A DNA stretch of 6,329 nucleotides from Peptostreptococcaceae bacterium oral taxon 113 str. W5053 (GCA_000467935.1 KI259840.1:1-6329); one strand, 5' to 3'; counted from the stretch's first letter, positions 1 through 6,307 are shown. Translations and numbers: made by a program. The notes: generated from the sequence alone by a model not told the origin.

Positions 1-16
1 GGGGGGGGGGGGGGGG
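1..16. other. Homopolymer G run at the window edge (probable artefact)
   Basis: Sixteen consecutive G residues open a window that is otherwise very AT-rich. Such a run is far outside the local composition and lies exactly at the edge, which fits a sequencing or assembly artefact at a contig end. Anything upstream of the first gene is therefore unknown. Confidence 0.75.
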
Positions 17-42
17 TGTATACTAATAATGTACTGAGCTAC

Positions 43-71
43 TTAAAACAACGAATATACATTGTTATAAT
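43..71 (+). promoter_or_regulatory. Putative sigma-A type promoter for the maturase-peptide operon
   Basis: A perfect -10 hexamer TATAAT lies at 66-71. It is preceded by a TTAAAA -35 element at 43-48 (four of six matches to TTGACA) with the ideal 17-base spacer. Transcription would begin near 78, leaving only a short leader before the GGAGG at 81-85 and the ATG at 90. The region is AT-rich, so a chance match is possible, and the short untranslated leader is a caution. Confidence 0.5.
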
Positions 72-89
72 ATTCATAATGGAGGATAT

Positions 90-1292
90 ATGAGTAAATT
101 AAAACTCAATGCTGATACTAGATGGATGAAAATTAAAGGAATTCCTATAATAGGCAATACTAAGACATCTTCAATAATCGGTCTTGATGAGAAAGGTTAT
201 TCTTTAGTTAAAGAAATTGAAAAATCAGGCTTAGATTTAGAAACTATGCAAGATGAAAATTCAGAATTGGTTAATGCGCTTATTGAGGGTGGTTATTTCA
301 ATAATATTAAAAGTAAAATTGAATCGGCATATTTGCATGTGACGCATAGATGTAACTTGCACTGTCTAGGATGTTATTCATATGAGGATATGAGAAATGA
401 TCTTTTAGATTTAGACACGGAAATGATGAAACACATATTAGATGAATTAAAATCTGTCGGGGTAGATAACTTAGTAATATCTGGTGGAGAGCCATTCTTA
501 AGACAAGATCTATTAGAAATATTACGGTACGCAAAGCTTGATTTATCTATATCTAATATAAGTTTGATTACAAACGGTACAATTCTTGATATTGATTGGG
601 AAGAAGTAAAAAAATATATTGATCTTTTATCATTTTCATTAGATTCATATAAAGATGATATATCCTTTATAAGAGACGAAGGAATATTTAACAAGATAAT
701 CAAGAATATAGAAGAATCAAAAAAATATCTACCTACAAATATAATAGTTACAATACATAAAAAAAATATAGATTCTTTAGAAGAATACAAGAAATTAACA
801 GATAAATTAAATGTTTCTATGAATATAAGTCTATTTGTTGCAAAAAAAGATGAAGTATTTAAAGATTATATATTAGATAGTTCGGATTACGAAAAACTAT
901 CAGAAGTTATAATGACTTCTAATATAAGTATACTTGATTCCTCAATAGAGGGACAATTAGGTTGTAGGGAATCTTGTGGAGCTGGAAAGAGTATTATTAG
1001 CGTGGATGCTAACGGCAATGTAACACCTTGTCATCTGTTTTATGAAAAAGAATTTATTCTGGGAAATATACAAGAAAATGGTTTGGCTAAAATATTAAAT
1101 AATAGTAAATTAAATCCTGTAGTAGCGTTTACAGTTGAAGACATAGATGATTGTCAACAATGCGAATATAATTATTTATGTGGGGCAGGATGTCGATATA
1201 GATCTTACTGCACAAAAGGCAGTATCTCAAGTGTTGATCCAGTTTGTGGGCTTTATAAGGCTTACTTTAATAGCTTCTTTAAATCCCTTTAA
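90..1292 (+). CDS. Radical SAM/SPASM peptide maturase with N-terminal PqqD-like domain
   Basis: Probable RiPP-modifying enzyme of 400 residues that reductively cleaves S-adenosylmethionine to start radical chemistry on the small peptide encoded just downstream. Residues about 10-75 resemble a PqqD-like recognition element (small beta segment, then helices, ending in a short 'EGGYF' turn) that would bind the leader. The radical SAM core begins at about 80 with the CX3CX2C motif C88/C92/C95 and carries the SAM-binding GGEP at 132-135. The C-terminal SPASM domain is complete: C296-X12-G309-X4-C314, then C355-X2-C358-X5-C364-X3-C368, then C386, with extra cysteines C292 and C374. It should bind two auxiliary 4Fe-4S clusters. 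This architecture matches sactipeptide and ranthipeptide maturases such as AlbA, though it is somewhat shorter than AlbA. The start is supported by GGAGG at 81-85. Which bond it forms is inferred from the peptide, not from the enzyme. Confidence 0.93.
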   Translation: MSKLKLNADTRWMKIKGIPIIGNTKTSSIIGLDEKGYSLVKEIEKSGLDLETMQDENSELVNALIEGGYFNNIKSKIESAYLHVTHRCNLHCLGCYSYEDMRNDLLDLDTEMMKHILDELKSVGVDNLVISGGEPFLRQDLLEILRYAKLDLSISNISLITNGTILDIDWEEVKKYIDLLSFSLDSYKDDISFIRDEGIFNKIIKNIEESKKYLPTNIIVTIHKKNIDSLEEYKKLTDKLNVSMNISLFVAKKDEVFKDYILDSSDYEKLSEVIMTSNISILDSSIEGQLGCRESCGAGKSIISVDANGNVTPCHLFYEKEFILGNIQENGLAKILNNSKLNPVVAFTVEDIDDCQQCEYNYLCGAGCRYRSYCTKGSISSVDPVCGLYKAYFNSFFKSL

Positions 1293-1312
1293 CATATGGA
1301 AATATTTTATTA

Positions 1313-1323
1313 AAAGGAGGTGA
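1313..1323 (+). promoter_or_regulatory. Near-consensus ribosome binding site of the peptide gene
   Basis: AAAGGAGGTGA is essentially the full complement of the 16S rRNA 3' end and lies eight bases (counted after GGAGG) before the ATG at 1329. It is the strongest Shine-Dalgarno in the window. It is the main reason to accept the very short reading frame behind it as a real, highly translated gene. Confidence 0.88.
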
Positions 1324-1328
1324 AACAT

Positions 1329-1415
1329 ATGTTATTCAAAAGCAATAATAAGAAGGGTTGTGGAACTTTTAGTGTTTGGGGAGTTCCAGTAACAGTTGGT
1401 GTATTCGGAATATAA
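1329..1415 (+). CDS. Subtilosin-like single-cysteine RiPP precursor peptide (28 aa)
   Basis: A 28-residue peptide gene directly follows the maturase, 36 bases after its stop codon, and is headed by a near-perfect ribosome binding site. A short basic N-terminus (K4, K8, K9) precedes a core with no charged residues that is rich in Gly, Val and aromatic residues and has one cysteine. The core begins NKKGCGTFSVWG and ends TVGVFGI. Recalled from memory, mature subtilosin A begins NKGCATCS and ends TGLFGLWG, so both ends align, with Phe14 here replacing the second cysteine and the third cysteine absent. By that alignment Cys11 would be linked to the alpha carbon of Phe26. If cleavage occurs before N6 or N7 the leader is only five or six residues, similar to the eight-residue leader of subtilosin. 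A linear or head-to-tail cyclic product are both possible. Alternatives are a different Cys or Trp17 crosslink, or a signalling peptide. No Asp or Glu is present. Confidence 0.8.
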   Translation: MLFKSNNKKGCGTFSVWGVPVTVGVFGI

Positions 1416-1427
1416 TTAAATTAAGAG

Positions 1428-1470
1428 ACTAGGTCCACAAAGCAACTTAGGTTTTGTGGACCTAGTTGTT
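1428..1470 (+). terminator. Intrinsic terminator or attenuator between peptide gene and transporter genes
   Basis: A perfect 14-base inverted repeat (1428-1441 with 1453-1466) is extended inward by a G-U and a C-G pair, leaving a seven-base loop at 1444-1450. The 3' arm is followed by TGTTTT. It lies 12 bases after the stop codon of the peptide gene, while the next gene runs in the same direction and has no clear promoter of its own. Partial readthrough would give a high ratio of peptide and maturase message to transporter message, a common layout in bacteriocin operons. Confidence 0.88.
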
Positions 1471-1492
1471 TTAATAAAAACAGCTAGAAATC

Positions 1493-1497
1493 AGGAG
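1493..1497 (+). promoter_or_regulatory. Ribosome binding site fixing the start of the ABC ATPase
   Basis: AGGAG lies six bases before the ATG at 1504. This favours that start over an in-frame GTG at 1456, which sits inside the 3' arm of the terminator hairpin, lacks a binding site and would add 16 residues not expected in this family. Confidence 0.85.
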
Positions 1498-1503
1498 AAA
1501 GAT

Positions 1504-2388
1504 ATGAGTAAATTTATTTGTTTAAAGGCAACAGATTTTGGCAAGAGCTATGGAGACAGGAGAATATTGTCAAATGTAAATTTTGAGATAAAAGAAGGCG
1601 AAATTGTAGGATTACTTGGCAAAAATGGTGCTGGCAAGTCAACTTTATTAAAGGCTATAGCTGGCATTCATGCATATGAACATGGTAGTTTAAAGTTTAA
1701 CGGAAAAGAAATAAAGTCCAATTTCAATATTGTTAGAGATTTCGGAGTGTTAATAGAAAGTAATTTTTTAGACTATTTGAGTGGTTATGAGAATTTAAAA
1801 TTACTACTTCAACTAGATGGAGAAATTGAAGAAAATAGACTTGATGAAGAAATAGATAGAATGTTAGATATAGTTGAATTAAAAGAAGCTAAAGAGAAAA
1901 AAGTTAAAGACTATTCATATGGGATGAGACAAAGACTTGGTCTTGCTCAAGCTTTATTAACATCTAAGAATTTTACAGTCCTTGATGAACCGTTTCTTGG
2001 ATTAGATCCAACAGGGAAAGATCTTGTTAAAAATGCTATTTTAACAAAAGCAAAAGAAGGTATGCCAATCATATTTTCAAGTCACGATTTAGATGATGTA
2101 GCAGAGGTATGTGATCATATAATTTTAATTAAGAACGGCACTGTATCATACGATGGACCGATGAAAAAGAGAGTTGAGTTTAGAATTTTATTGGATAATT
2201 TAAATAAGGAAGTTTTTTTAGGATATAAGAATATTAAGTTTAAGGAAAATAAAGTAATATGCTTATTGGATGAAAATGAATCCATTAATAACTTTTTTTC
2301 TAATATTATCAATAATAACATGAAGATAGTAGAGATAGAAACTAAAGAGAGGTCATTGGTTGATATGTTTTACGAGGGGTTAAAATGA
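1504..2388 (+). CDS. ABC transporter ATP-binding protein, BcrA/CcmA type
   Basis: Cytoplasmic ATPase of 294 residues that would energise the membrane protein encoded next. From the ATG at 1504 it shows Walker A GKNGAGKST at 39-47, a degenerate signature YSYGMRQRLGLA at 137-148, Walker B FTVLDEP at 157-163 and the H-loop SSH at 192-194. In the Q-loop region (about 80-90, GVLIESNF) a glutamate stands where glutamine is usual, as often seen in bacitracin-resistance type ATPases with the 'LIE' sequence. A C-terminal extension of about 75 residues follows the nucleotide-binding domain, also usual in this group. The stop overlaps the next start as ATGA. In lantibiotic and bacitracin loci such pairs often give self-immunity or resistance by expelling peptide from the membrane. 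Export of the product is the alternative role. Confidence 0.92.
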   Translation: MSKFICLKATDFGKSYGDRRILSNVNFEIKEGEIVGLLGKNGAGKSTLLKAIAGIHAYEHGSLKFNGKEIKSNFNIVRDFGVLIESNFLDYLSGYENLKLLLQLDGEIEENRLDEEIDRMLDIVELKEAKEKKVKDYSYGMRQRLGLAQALLTSKNFTVLDEPFLGLDPTGKDLVKNAILTKAKEGMPIIFSSHDLDDVAEVCDHIILIKNGTVSYDGPMKKRVEFRILLDNLNKEVFLGYKNIKFKENKVICLLDENESINNFFSNIINNNMKIVEIETKERSLVDMFYEGLK

Positions 2389-3161
2389 ATTTATTAAAAG
2401 TAGAAAGATATAAAAATTATCATAGGACAGAGTTTTATTTGTCTTTTATAACTCTATTGATTCCACTGATATTTGCCTATAGTATGGTTTATACAGATAT
2501 GCCTCAGCAAATGGATTACGATAAACCTGGTGGGATTTCAATATTTACTATGTTATCTACATGCTTAGGTATGGCTTCTAGTATAGGGATATTTCATATA
2601 TTCTATTCTGTAATAGCGGCAAACTCAATGGCATACGAGTTAGAAAATGGTTATTATATGATGTATTTCCCAAAGCTACCATCAAAGACTAAGCTTTTAA
2701 GAACAAAGCAGAGAGTTATAACTGAATCCTTAATTATCTCTTTAGTTGTATTTATTGTTATGGCTATATTAATATTAAAGATATTAGTCAAAGATAATGG
2801 TATAATTACTACCAAATTTTTCGACCAGTATAGTTTTTATATGGGTATGTCAATGCTTGCTATTGTTTTTGAATTAATTGCTTTTGTGAATTTAACTTTA
2901 GTATTGGGCTTGTTTTTTAGAACTTTGCAAACAATTATCATCTCAGTCGCTTTGTTTTATGGTCAGATAATCGGAGCTTCAATACCCCTAATCAAGTATT
3001 TGATGCCCAAACACCATCTGCAAAATATTTTAGATTTTAAAGATTGGACGAATCATAGTCAGGTATTAAATCTAACGCTAGTATCAATAGGGATAAGTGT
3101 TACTATATTATTAGTAGCCACTTATATTGGGCATAAAAAGGTGAAAAATGACTACATCTAA
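2385..3161 (+). CDS. ABC-2 type permease partner, BcrB-like
   Basis: Integral membrane protein of 258 residues with about six hydrophobic segments (roughly 18-36, 53-76, 113-134, 152-175, 182-205 and 229-248). The cytoplasmic loop after the second segment, with E85, NGYYMMYFPKLP and a basic stretch to R110, has the layout of the coupling region of ABC-2/BcrB-type permeases. The start overlaps the ATPase stop by four bases (ATGA), which implies translational coupling and a complex with that ATPase. Together they most likely form a peptide efflux or immunity transporter acting on the product of this locus. Sequence-level assignment is to the broad ABC-2 superfamily only. The overlap and topology carry more weight than any single motif. 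Confidence 0.82.
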   Translation: MNLLKVERYKNYHRTEFYLSFITLLIPLIFAYSMVYTDMPQQMDYDKPGGISIFTMLSTCLGMASSIGIFHIFYSVIAANSMAYELENGYYMMYFPKLPSKTKLLRTKQRVITESLIISLVVFIVMAILILKILVKDNGIITTKFFDQYSFYMGMSMLAIVFELIAFVNLTLVLGLFFRTLQTIIISVALFYGQIIGASIPLIKYLMPKHHLQNILDFKDWTNHSQVLNLTLVSIGISVTILLVATYIGHKKVKNDYI

Positions 3162-3822
3162 TAAAAACAAATTGAATAATGGGGCTATATTAAAAAATTT
3201 TAAGAGCCAAATAATTGAAAAACAGTCAGAAATAGTTGATATTATGACAGTAGTGATAGGTTCGATGTCAATAATGGGTGTGTGCTTAGTTTTATTATTG
3301 ACATTAGCAAAAAATGCTAGCGATGCAAATATTATTATATTTTCTGCGTTTTCTTTACTAATAGGTTTTATAATATTTCCGATATGTATATTAAAAAAAA
3401 GATATAACTTTAATTTCTCTGAGATAGGCGTAAAAAAAACCAAATTAGATTTTTTGCTTATATTAAAAATCGTTATAACAATAACTATATTTTTTTTGTT
3501 AACAAAAAGATATGATAATAATGAAATTTTAAAGCTTGTGATTTTGCAAAATATAAGTGTAGCTATAGCAGAGGAATTTCTATATAGAGGGGTAGTTACC
3601 TACTTATTAGAAAAGATAGTTAATAAACGTTCACTTGCACATATAATTTCTGGTTTAATCTTTGTATTCGTATTACATTCAGGGGAGAGTTTATTAGAAA
3701 ATATGATATATAGATTACCGATTACGGTATTACTATGTGCGATTTATTATAAATTAAAAGACTTAAAAGACACTATTGTTATCCATTGGCTATATAATGT
3801 TTTTGCAAGCAGCTTTGTTTAA
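3148..3822 (+). CDS. CPBP/Abi-family intramembrane metalloprotease-like protein
   Basis: Membrane protein of 224 residues with the CPBP (CAAX protease and bacteriocin-processing) signature. The first motif is E142-E143-F-L-Y-R147 (EExxxR). The second is the histidine H177 in FVFVLH, a slightly altered FxxxH motif. The last is H213-W-L-Y-N217 (HxxxN). Several hydrophobic segments precede the motifs (about 33-54, 62-82, 103-118) and an N-terminal stretch of about 30 polar residues is probably cytoplasmic. The start lies 14 bases inside the permease gene behind AAAGGTGA. Family members next to bacteriocin genes are commonly proposed to give self-immunity, and some may cut leader peptides. All catalytic-type residues look intact, so proteolysis is possible. 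This is the only protease candidate in the window. Confidence 0.85.
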   Translation: MTTSNKNKLNNGAILKNFKSQIIEKQSEIVDIMTVVIGSMSIMGVCLVLLLTLAKNASDANIIIFSAFSLLIGFIIFPICILKKRYNFNFSEIGVKKTKLDFLLILKIVITITIFFLLTKRYDNNEILKLVILQNISVAIAEEFLYRGVVTYLLEKIVNKRSLAHIISGLIFVFVLHSGESLLENMIYRLPITVLLCAIYYKLKDLKDTIVIHWLYNVFASSFV

Positions 3823-3829
3823 TGATAAA

Positions 3830-3835
3830 AAGGAG
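3830..3835 (+). promoter_or_regulatory. Ribosome binding site fixing the start of the small membrane protein
   Basis: AAGGAG sits six bases before the ATG at 3842. It supports that start over an in-frame upstream ATG at 3776, which lies within the protease-like gene, has no good binding site and would add 22 residues. Confidence 0.85.
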
Positions 3836-3841
3836 AATGAA

Positions 3842-4258
3842 ATGAAAAAAACATCGATTGTAGTTTTTATAATTACTTTAGTAGCAATGCTTGCTATAAA
3901 TTTACTATCAAATAGTTTAAATTTTATTACATATCTAGTGATAGTTATTTTACCTATTCTATTTACTGCCGTATATATTGTAAAAGAAAAGAATAATGGT
4001 ATGACATATAGTTTCGGGAATAGCTTGATAGATACTATTATATACACATTAATATATGCTGTAGGTAGTTATTTTGCGTTTATAAGTGAGGGTTATAAAA
4101 AAATATTAGAAAATAGCTTCAATATTGGTTCGCAGAATATTAAAATCGGATCAGTTGAAGGTTTAACAGCTACAGACTTATTTTTACCATTCTTCGTAGC
4201 TTTAATAGTTTTCTATTTAGCAGGTAGAAAGAGTCAGAAAGATGAAGAAATCAAATAA
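3842..4258 (+). CDS. Small four-helix membrane protein of unknown function
   Basis: I do not recognise this 138-residue protein. It has four hydrophobic segments at about 4-24, 27-47, 60-81 and 110-128, a short lysine-rich loop (KEKNNG, 48-53) after the second, and a longer polar loop at about 82-109 between the third and fourth. The C-terminal tail is charged (KSQKDEEIK). No catalytic motif or cysteine cluster is visible. It starts 19 bases after the protease-like gene and overlaps the exporter gene by 17 bases, so it is made together with them. By position and topology it is a candidate immunity protein or an accessory subunit of one of the two transporters. The overall layout loosely recalls DUF4199-type small membrane proteins, but I give that little weight. 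Confidence 0.75.
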   Translation: MKKTSIVVFIITLVAMLAINLLSNSLNFITYLVIVILPILFTAVYIVKEKNNGMTYSFGNSLIDTIIYTLIYAVGSYFAFISEGYKKILENSFNIGSQNIKIGSVEGLTATDLFLPFFVALIVFYLAGRKSQKDEEIK

Positions 4259-5798
4259 ACTAATTGAAATTAAAAGCTTACTATTGCCGATAATCATATC
4301 AATAATTTATTCTGCTTCAATTATTGGATTTAGTTTATCTATGTCAACTATAATTGATAATCTTGGTAAAAAAAATTTCGGCCAAGCTAAATATTATATA
4401 TTTTTTTCATTAAAGATATTGTTTCTTCAAGTTTTGTTTTATTTTTTTCATATAAAGTGCGATAATAGATGGGTTAGAAACAGGAATAGAGAGATAAAAG
4501 ACAAGCTTGTAAGTGGCTGGAATAATTACAAATATGAGAATTTTTTAAAAGAAAAAAAGTTAGGTGTAAACAGTTTTATTCTAAAAGATCTAGATATTAT
4601 TGAAAGTGATTATTTAAGATCAATTTTAACTTTTACAACAAATTTGCCTTTACTTTCACTTTCTTTGATTAGTTTATTTCAAATACATAACATATTTATA
4701 CTTTTACTGTTAGCTTTGTTAATAACTAGTTTACTTGTTACGATTATTTTTTCTAAGAAAATAGAAGACTCAAATAAGCTGTACTTAGAAAAAGTTAAAA
4801 AAATGAATGATATTTTAAACGAATTTGTAAATGGCTTTGCAATAATGAAAATTTTTAGGCTAAGTAAGATGGTGATCAATAAATTAAAGGATAGAATAAA
4901 TTCTCAAGAATTTGAAAGAGAGCGAAGAGCTAATCTAGCTCAGGGGGCAAATGGAACTATAATGATGTCAACGCTTTTTATTCATGTAATAGGCTACGCA
5001 CTAAGTGCTTGGTTAATTTATAAGGGAGAGCTTTCTATCGGACTTATGATCGCAAGTATTGAAATCATTGGCTATGCATTTGAACCTATAGTAACTATAA
5101 CTGGAGCGTTTACACAAATGAAAGCTTGTAATACAATTATAAGCAGAATCAAGATTATAATAGACAGTGAAAAGGTAAAGGGGAAGGCTATAGACAAATA
5201 CGTGGAAAGAATAAGTGTGAACGACTTAAGCTTTTCTTATGAGGGGACAAATAAACCAATCATCGAAAATTTTAATATGGATTTTGTTAGAGGCAACTCA
5301 TATGCCATTATAGGTAAAAATGGTAGTGGAAAATCAACATTATTAAAGATATTGGCTGGTTTATATCACTCATATGAAGGGACTATAAAGTTAGCTGATA
5401 AAGAGTATAGGGAGCTTTCAGAAGAAGATCTATTTGAAAAAATCGCTTATATACCACAAGCATCATTTTTGTTTTTAGCTAGCCTGGAGGAAAACTTTAA
5501 TAGTGATGGAGATGAAGATATAATAAAATACTTAAGAGCTTTCGATATAGGCTATATTGATTTGCATAAAATTAGTGAAGATCTTTCAGGTGGGGAGCTA
5601 CAAAAACTTTCCATTATAAGAGCACTTATTAAAAATACAGATATAGTAATAGCTGACGAGCCAACTTCAGCATTAGATGATGCTTCAAAAGCGATATTTT
5701 TTAATATGATAAGAAACGATGACAAATTATGGATAGTAATAACTCATGATTCTAGAGAACTAGACAACTTTGATTATGTGATTGATTTAAATCAATGA
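4242..5798 (+). CDS. ABC exporter with fused membrane and ATPase domains
   Basis: Half-transporter of 518 residues, expected to work as a homodimer in the membrane and the best candidate for export of the modified peptide. The membrane domain covers about residues 12-295, with hydrophobic segments near 13-36, 51-70, 132-155, 153-172, 242-260 and 266-288. The ATPase domain starts near 322 and has Walker A GKNGSGKST (358-366), Q-loop Q406, signature LSGGELQK (448-455), Walker B IVIADEP (468-474), D-loop SALDD (476-480) and the H-loop histidine H502, all intact. There is no N-terminal C39 peptidase domain, so it should not cut the leader itself. At 518 residues it is shorter than the usual 570-600, mainly through short N-terminal and linker regions. 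The Shine-Dalgarno is weak and the start lies inside the preceding gene, which suggests translational coupling. Confidence 0.93.
   Translation: MKKSNKLIEIKSLLLPIIISIIYSASIIGFSLSMSTIIDNLGKKNFGQAKYYIFFSLKILFLQVLFYFFHIKCDNRWVRNRNREIKDKLVSGWNNYKYENFLKEKKLGVNSFILKDLDIIESDYLRSILTFTTNLPLLSLSLISLFQIHNIFILLLLALLITSLLVTIIFSKKIEDSNKLYLEKVKKMNDILNEFVNGFAIMKIFRLSKMVINKLKDRINSQEFERERRANLAQGANGTIMMSTLFIHVIGYALSAWLIYKGELSIGLMIASIEIIGYAFEPIVTITGAFTQMKACNTIISRIKIIIDSEKVKGKAIDKYVERISVNDLSFSYEGTNKPIIENFNMDFVRGNSYAIIGKNGSGKSTLLKILAGLYHSYEGTIKLADKEYRELSEEDLFEKIAYIPQASFLFLASLEENFNSDGDEDIIKYLRAFDIGYIDLHKISEDLSGGELQKLSIIRALIKNTDIVIADEPTSALDDASKAIFFNMIRNDDKLWIVITHDSRELDNFDYVIDLNQ
5781..5796. repeat. Perfect 16-base palindrome at the end of the exporter gene
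   Basis: ATTGATTTAAATCAAT is its own reverse complement and runs into the stop codon of the exporter gene. No T-run follows, so it is not a typical terminator. IS30-family elements are known to favour palindromic targets and an IS30-type remnant lies just downstream, so it may be an old target site. Chance in AT-rich coding sequence is the alternative. Confidence 0.5.
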
Positions 5799-5808
5799 TA
5801 GCTTGTAA

Positions 5809-5829
5809 AATTAAGTGCGGCACTAAATT
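5809..5829. repeat. Imperfect palindrome in the intergenic region
   Basis: The 21 bases pair as four outer base pairs, one A-A mismatch and four inner pairs (AGTG with CACT) around a CGG loop. A run of A follows on the plus strand, so it does not look like a plus-strand terminator. It may lie at or near the left end of the IS30-type remnant, but no matching right end could be identified. Confidence 0.35.
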
Positions 5830-5894
5830 AAAAAAACTCATACTAACTTCATATAAAATGTTAATGACGACAAAAATACACACTTAAGGTCAAT

Positions 5895-6298
5895 ATGAGC
5901 TATAAATATTTTATCATGAACAATCGAAGTAAGATAGAAGTTTTGCATAGGAATTGACAATCCTTAAGAGAAATGGCGAAAATTTTGGGGTCCTATCATT
6001 CCACTATTTCTAGGGGATGAAAGTGATGTAAGCTTATATAACGCTACTAATACACAAGAAGAAAAAGACAAAAACCAAATGAAAAGGCCGAAAAAGTAAA
6101 ACTAAGCAAGAATTACTTAATGATATTAAAGGACAGAGCTAAAATGTTGAATGAATATATGCTAGAATGCCTTTATCAAGGGACTCTAGTTTTAAAAGCA
6201 TTTACAAGAGGGGCTATACTTTGGATGGGGTCTTTGTCGAACAGTGTTGGTGAAGAGCTGAAAATGAATTAGATAAGGAGTTAGAAGTAAAATTCTAA
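5895..6298 (+). pseudogene. Degenerate IS30-family transposase fragment
   Basis: From the ATG at 5895 one frame gives MSYKYFIMNNRSKIEVLHRN, then a TGA at 5955, then QSLREMAKILGSYHSTISRG and another TGA at 6018. This is the N-terminal helix-turn-helix of IS30-family transposases, whose usual form is RxxIExLxxxGxSxxxIAxxLGRxxSTISRE. The similarity continues in the next frame from 6016 (DESDVSLYNATNTQEE, to a stop at 6097), and then in the third frame from about 6095 (SKTKQELLNDIKGQ, stop at 6140, later SSFKSIYKRGY). At least two in-frame stops and two frame changes therefore break it. The DDE catalytic region and C-terminus of a normal 300-350 residue protein are missing. It is a dead remnant, unrelated in function to the peptide locus, and shows past insertion at its right border. 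A weaker reading is that the later frames are partly unrelated sequence. Confidence 0.8.
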
Positions 6299-6307
6299 CT
6301 CTTTTTT
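6275..6307 (+). terminator. Intrinsic terminator downstream of the transposase remnant
   Basis: A perfect nine-base stem, GAGTTAGAA (6278-6286) with TTCTAACTC (6293-6301), closes a six-base loop and is followed directly by six T residues (6302-6307). Bases 6275-6277 can pair with part of the T-run. It is well placed to end any transcript that reads out of the exporter gene, since no better terminator is seen after 5798. Confidence 0.85.

Noticed and set aside
53..75. Inverted repeat GAATAT/ATATTC around the -10 element as a possible operator
   Set aside because: Six base pairs of almost pure A and T over a wide spacer are expected by chance in this composition.
17..93. Open frame from the window edge ending ATGA over the maturase start, possibly the tail of an upstream gene
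   Set aside because: Only about 25 codons, next to an artefactual G run, with no recognisable protein sequence. A promoter-like element lies in the same stretch. Too weak to annotate as a gene.
374..790. Antisense open frame of 138 codons within the maturase gene
   Set aside because: Shadow of a strongly supported gene, with low-complexity composition and no recognisable motif.
1456..1503. N-terminal extension of the ABC ATPase from a GTG start
   Set aside because: It lies in the terminator hairpin, has no ribosome binding site, and the ATG at 1504 has a well-spaced AGGAG.
3111..3443. Antisense open frame of 110 codons across the permease/protease junction
   Set aside because: Lies opposite two well-supported overlapping genes and shows no family features.
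3776..3841. Upstream ATG start for the small membrane protein
   Set aside because: No ribosome binding site; the ATG at 3842 has AAGGAG at ideal spacing and begins a typical membrane-protein N-terminus.
5799..5894. Possible second precursor peptide or small RNA after the exporter
   Set aside because: No start codon with a binding site and no Cys-rich or leader-like frame was found; only short palindromes are visible.
6048..6272. Open frame of about 75 codons at the right end as a possible small gene
   Set aside because: Lacks a good start and ribosome binding site. The adjacent frames show IS30-type similarity over the same stretch, so it is better explained as part of the broken transposase.
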